A stretch of 64,000 nucleotides of DNA from Candidatus Obscuribacterales bacterium (GTDB taxonomy: Bacteria > Cyanobacteriota > Vampirovibrionia > Obscuribacterales > Obscuribacteraceae). Positions 61,318 to 64,000 of this stretch are shown in pieces. Below the pieces are notes generated by a model. The model was not told where the DNA came from. It ran no database searches and saw only the letters and a list, made by a program, of their open reading frames with translations. The stretch spans positions 16,474 to 80,473 of the forward strand of contig JAIELX010000077.1 of the NCBI GenBank assembly GCA_019752635.1, given 5' to 3'. Both the position numbers and the translations under genes were made by a program. Position 1 is the first letter of the stretch. The number at the start of each line of letters is the position of its first letter.

Positions 61318-62763
61318 ATGCCACCAAAAGCCATACAAATTGACCGCTCTTCCAAAATAGGCATTGAAAAACAGCTCTATCTCGCCGTGAAGCAGCTGAT
61401 CGAATCCGGCGTTTGGCAAAAGGGCACAAAGCTCCCGTCAAGCCGAGACCTGGCGGACGAGCTAAAGGTGGCTCGCAAAACCGTAAAGCAAGCTTATACC
61501 CAGCTTTGCCTCGAGGGATACCTGGTCTCCCTGGACAGGCAAGGCACTTACGTTCAAGAAGTTACACTCGATTCCTCGGCAGGATTGATCCAGGCACCGA
61601 AGAAAGAACCGCTGTCCAGATATGGTGCGGAGCTTACTTCTATGGCTTTGTCGGGCCGACAACCAGCACGAGGAATCGATATAAGCCTGTTCAGCCGCTG
61701 CCCGGACTTCGACAAGCCTCAGTTTGATAGCGTCCGCGCTTCTTTGTTTAAGGCCATGCGCGCCCCTCACGCAGACCAGTTCTCCGCCGAACCATTCGGC
61801 TGCCGCCGCCTGAGGACCGCCATTGCCAATGTCCTGGCCCCTGAGCGAGAAATCAGCTGCACCGCTGATCAAGTTGCAATTCTGCCCGGATTCGTCGACG
61901 CTCTCGACCTGATCACCAGAGTGCACATCGACCGAAACGATAGACTTCTGCTTGAAGAACCTTGTTATCCGGCAATAAGAGAAAATGCCATCGCATACGG
62001 TGCACAGTGGTCCGCTGTCGCTACAGACCAGGAAGGACTAACCGTCGACTCGCTTATCCAAAGCGAAAGCGGTCAGAAGCTCATTTTCACCACTCCCGGT
62101 CATCACTTTCCTACCGGCGGAGTTCTGCCCTTCGCGCGACGCCTGAAACTTCTCAAATGGGCGCGCCAATCAGGAGCAATTATTGTCGAAGACGATTACG
62201 ATTCGGAATTCACTTACCAAGGGAAACCTGCTCCGGCACTCAAAAGCCTTGATCGCACCGACCAGGTAATCTATCTTTCCAGCTTCAAGAAACTCGTGCC
62301 GCCAATGTTTTGCCTGGACTTCCTAATCCTGCCACAGCCGCTATTGGCAGTCTACGCCCAGGCCATTCTTCTCTCCGTCTCGCAGCCAGGGGCGGAGGTT
62401 CAACGAGCACTGGCCAGCTTCATCGAAACCGGTTCGATGGCAAAACACATTAACCGACTCAAACTGGTTTACGCACAAAGGCGCCAACAGCTGATGCAAA
62501 CGTTAGAGAAATACTTTGGCGAGCGAGTTCAAATAACAGGCGCAAACAGCGGCTTGCATTTCCTAATCCGCATTGACTCCCCGCTGAGCACCGAGAACAT
62601 AGTGCAAAGGGCAGCCGATACAGGTTTGGAGATTTCAGACACCAGGGACTTCTATGCCGGTGCCGCTCCAAGAAACGAGTTCATCATCGGGTTCGGTGCG
62701 CTCGAGGACAGTCAGATTGAAGAAGCCATTCATCGGCTATATGTCGCTAGCGGCTGCGAATGA
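61318..62763 (+). CDS. MocR/GntR-family PLP-dependent transcriptional regulator
   Basis: A 481-residue protein: GntR winged helix about 10-80 (GIEKQLYLAVKQLIESGVW, KLPSSRDLADELKVARKTV, GYLVSLDRQGTYV), then a fold-type-I aminotransferase-like domain with LLLEEPCYPAIRE, VEDDYDSEFTYQG and the PLP lysine in SSFKK (about 324). Typical MocR layout (PdxR, GabR). The expected role is to switch a nearby gene in response to PLP or an amine; the only divergent gene is the LRR gene, so a target could also be distant. No ribosome site is obvious before the ATG. Confidence 0.9.
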   Translation: MPPKAIQIDRSSKIGIEKQLYLAVKQLIESGVWQKGTKLPSSRDLADELKVARKTVKQAYTQLCLEGYLVSLDRQGTYVQEVTLDSSAGLIQAPKKEPLSRYGAELTSMALSGRQPARGIDISLFSRCPDFDKPQFDSVRASLFKAMRAPHADQFSAEPFGCRRLRTAIANVLAPEREISCTADQVAILPGFVDALDLITRVHIDRNDRLLLEEPCYPAIRENAIAYGAQWSAVATDQEGLTVDSLIQSESGQKLIFTTPGHHFPTGGVLPFARRLKLLKWARQSGAIIVEDDYDSEFTYQGKPAPALKSLDRTDQVIYLSSFKKLVPPMFCLDFLILPQPLLAVYAQAILLSVSQPGAEVQRALASFIETGSMAKHINRLKLVYAQRRQQLMQTLEKYFGERVQITGANSGLHFLIRIDSPLSTENIVQRAADTGLEISDTRDFYAGAAPRNEFIIGFGALEDSQIEEAIHRLYVASGCE

Positions 62764-62843
62764 CAACGTCACTTCACTCAGTAGCGGAACCGGCAGCGAA
62801 AGCAGTTGCTTCAGCCCAAAAGTGAAGAAAGTCGACGTCCGAG

Positions 62844-62940
62844 ATCTCTCCTGAAAATGTCAAAAAGAGCAGAAAAAGGTAAAAAAAGGACGGAAAAAGG
62901 TAAAAAACGACGGAAAGGAGCTGGAATCAGCTCCTTTCCG
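62844..62940 (+). repeat. Purine-run plus hairpin element, copy 3 (terminator-like)
   Basis: ATCTCTCCTGAAAATGTCAA, then repeated AAAAAGG/ACGG purine units, then CGGAAAGGAGCTG-GAAT-CAGCTCCTTTCCG (13-bp hairpin). The first 20 bases nearly equal copy 2 at 47472-47491. It lies between convergent genes (regulator, small Cys protein). Confidence 0.65.
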
Positions 62941-62983
62941 TTGGCAGACGTCCCTGTCGGAAAAGGTTTGCACCACCTACGGC

Positions 62984-63184
62984 TCATGCCTTGCTGCGCT
63001 TGTGCTTGCCCTTGCGGCGGTCCTTGTGAATGTCGGTCCGCGGAACGCGGTTCGCGTTCTCCTTGCGGTTGGGCGGGCAGATGCTGCAGCGGCAGAGCCG
63101 GCGGCGGTGCTTGCGGTACACGCTCGAGCTGGAGGTTGTGTTTTCCTCGTTAGTCGAAGCGCCGCTCAGTTCGAAGTCGTCCAT
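62984..63184 (-). CDS. Small basic Cys-containing protein
   Basis: The ATG before MDDFELSGASTNEENTTS has GGAG about nine bases upstream, giving 66 residues. The middle is CRCSICPPNRKENANR (Cys triplet) and the C-terminus is highly basic (HKDRRKGKHKRSKA). Possibly nucleic-acid binding. The frame extends 13 codons upstream with another Cys pair (CVEC) but lacks the better ribosome site. Confidence 0.6.
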   Translation of the reverse strand: MDDFELSGASTNEENTTSSSSVYRKHRRRLCRCSICPPNRKENANRVPRTDIHKDRRKGKHKRSKA

Positions 63185-63339
63185 CTTTAGACACTCCACG
63201 CATGTAGTTGTAGTTAAGGACACTACATGCGGTGGCTAATACGAACTCCTAAGGAGTTGAACACCATGCGTTGCTCCTGTTGAGGGTAGTTACGAACGGC
63301 AAGACACCGCGCCGCTTCGATCGATCTCTGCGGACGGTT

Positions 63340-63597
63340 TTACTGCTTGCGCAAACGTTGCTCGCGCGCCGCCCGCGCTTGCTGCTGATACTGCTGCACC
63401 AGTTCCAGCAGCCGTGCCGTGTCCCTTGCCTCAACGGCCGCCCGAGCAGCCGTCTGCAACGCGCCCTCGCCCAAACACGCCACCGTGCAGTAGTCGCAGA
63501 TCACGATCCCGTTCATCACGTTCTCGTTGCCGGGTACGCCTCCGTGAGCACCCTTGCAGACCTGACAGTTGTCCAGTTTTTGTCGTTTCTTAGCCAT
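63340..63597 (-). CDS. Small zinc-finger protein
   Basis: The ATG before MAKKRQKLDNCQVCKGAHGG gives 85 residues with AAAGGTG upstream. CQVC and, 20 residues on, CDYC form a probable zinc finger; the C-terminal half is an Ala/Arg/Gln-rich helix (LLELVQQYQQQARAAREQRL). The layout (zinc finger plus helix) resembles many small phage-type regulators. Function unknown. Confidence 0.7.
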   Translation of the reverse strand: MAKKRQKLDNCQVCKGAHGGVPGNENVMNGIVICDYCTVACLGEGALQTAARAAVEARDTARLLELVQQYQQQARAAREQRLRKQ

Positions 63598-63695
63598 GTT
63601 CACCTTTTGTTTGTGTGAACCCGGCGGTCGTTGAAAGCGCCCGGCCAGGGCGAGCCATCACCGGCGTAGTGACAGCCCGCCCCGCACAGAAGCGA

Positions 63696-64000
63696 TTACG
63701 ACTTCGGGGCCTTGACGCGCAGCGCCGGCAGCCCCCAGCGGGTCGCCGAGTTCGCGCCCGCGACCCCGCCGGACTTGACGGCCGCGAGCAGCTGCGTGCG
63801 CTCGACCGCCGGGTGCTGCACCGTCGCCTCGGTCTCGGGCGTCGCGCCGAGGCTGGTCAGCAGCTCGCGGACGGCGTCCGGGGCGCAGGAGCCGATCTGC
63901 CCGCCGTCGCAGCCCTCGAGCATGACGCTCGCGGCCAGCCGAACGAACTCGAGCATGGTCGCGTCGTCCGCCAGCGGGCACGTGCGCGAGAAGCGGTCCT
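63696..64000 (-). CDS. Orphan protein, 5' end cut by window edge
   Basis: The frame runs from the right edge to a TAA. Visible C-terminal part: DRFSRTCPLADDATMLEFVRL, VMLEGCDGGQIGSCAPDAV, ending WGLPALRVKAPKS. An ATG at 63956 could be an internal Met or the start; the same composition continues to the edge, so it is probably internal. Cys spaced along the chain (C-x16-20-C) may bind metal. Family not recognised. Confidence 0.55.
   Translation of the reverse strand, partial: DRFSRTCPLADDATMLEFVRLAASVMLEGCDGGQIGSCAPDAVRELLTSLGATPETEATVQHPAVERTQLLAAVKSGGVAGANSATRWGLPALRVKAPKS

Overview
The window is bacterial chromosomal DNA: dense genes on both strands, Shine-Dalgarno sites, rho-independent hairpins and a one-piece tmRNA. 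A cyclic beta-glucan synthase-type enzyme, a lipoprotein and signal peptides point to a diderm. The mix of LRR proteins, a Hanks-type kinase with an alpha-helical tail, a TadE-like pseudopilin, a decayed serpin and stretches of orphan genes suggests a large-genome environmental bacterium; an Obscuribacterales-like (Melainabacteria) or comparable lineage is possible, but no rRNA is present and I cannot assign a phylum.

Layout. 1-3193: 5' part of an NdvB-like glucan synthase (minus). 3.4-7.0 kb: minus-strand membrane proteins and an S41 protease with a C-terminal zinc-ribbon-like tail. 7.8-8.2 kb: tmRNA (ssrA) and its terminator, then a broken IS3-type orfA. 8.9-11.5 kb: Cu/Ag P1B ATPase. 12.1 kb: LRR protein made of 63-bp tandem repeats. 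13.7-14.7 and 24.4-27.1 kb: unsaturated fatty-acid oxidation enzymes (2,4-dienoyl-CoA reductase-like SDR; an SDR/dienoyl-CoA isomerase fusion) and peptidase E. 15.2-18.9 kb: a TPM-domain-like exported protein with a Ser/Gly/Cys tail and its partner. 20.4-23.7 kb: T4 Rnl1-like RNA ligase, a lipoprotein and a GmhB-like HAD phosphatase. 27.6 kb: an AbiEi-like orphan next to a 36-bp perfect palindrome.

29.8-47.3 kb is the highlight: a Ter-type stress-response island. On the minus strand it has TerC, four TerB-like proteins (three nearly identical) and three vWA proteins, most with their own hairpin. On the plus strand it has a helical protein, a DRE-TIM aldolase-type enzyme, a PRTase_2-TRSP protein, two StiP-type PRTase-PELOTA paralogues and a HAD phosphatase (apparently a pathway for a nucleoside-like metabolite), then four tandem paralogous two-TM proteins with duplicated hairpin leaders and three further orphans. 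I found no TerD/TerZ/TerA-family protein and no ATP-grasp in the window, so this is an unusual version of the known Ter architecture.

47.6-53.0 kb: less GC-biased genes (membrane protein, TadE-like protein, Ser/Thr kinase). 53.3-59.3 kb: small membrane and zinc-binding orphans, a decayed ORF and a broken serpin. 59.4-62.8 kb: orphan, second LRR protein, MocR/GntR regulator. 63-64 kb: small Cys-containing proteins, the last running off the right edge. Genes of very high third-position GC (Ter island, S41 operon, RNA ligase, small zinc proteins) alternate with genes of ordinary composition.
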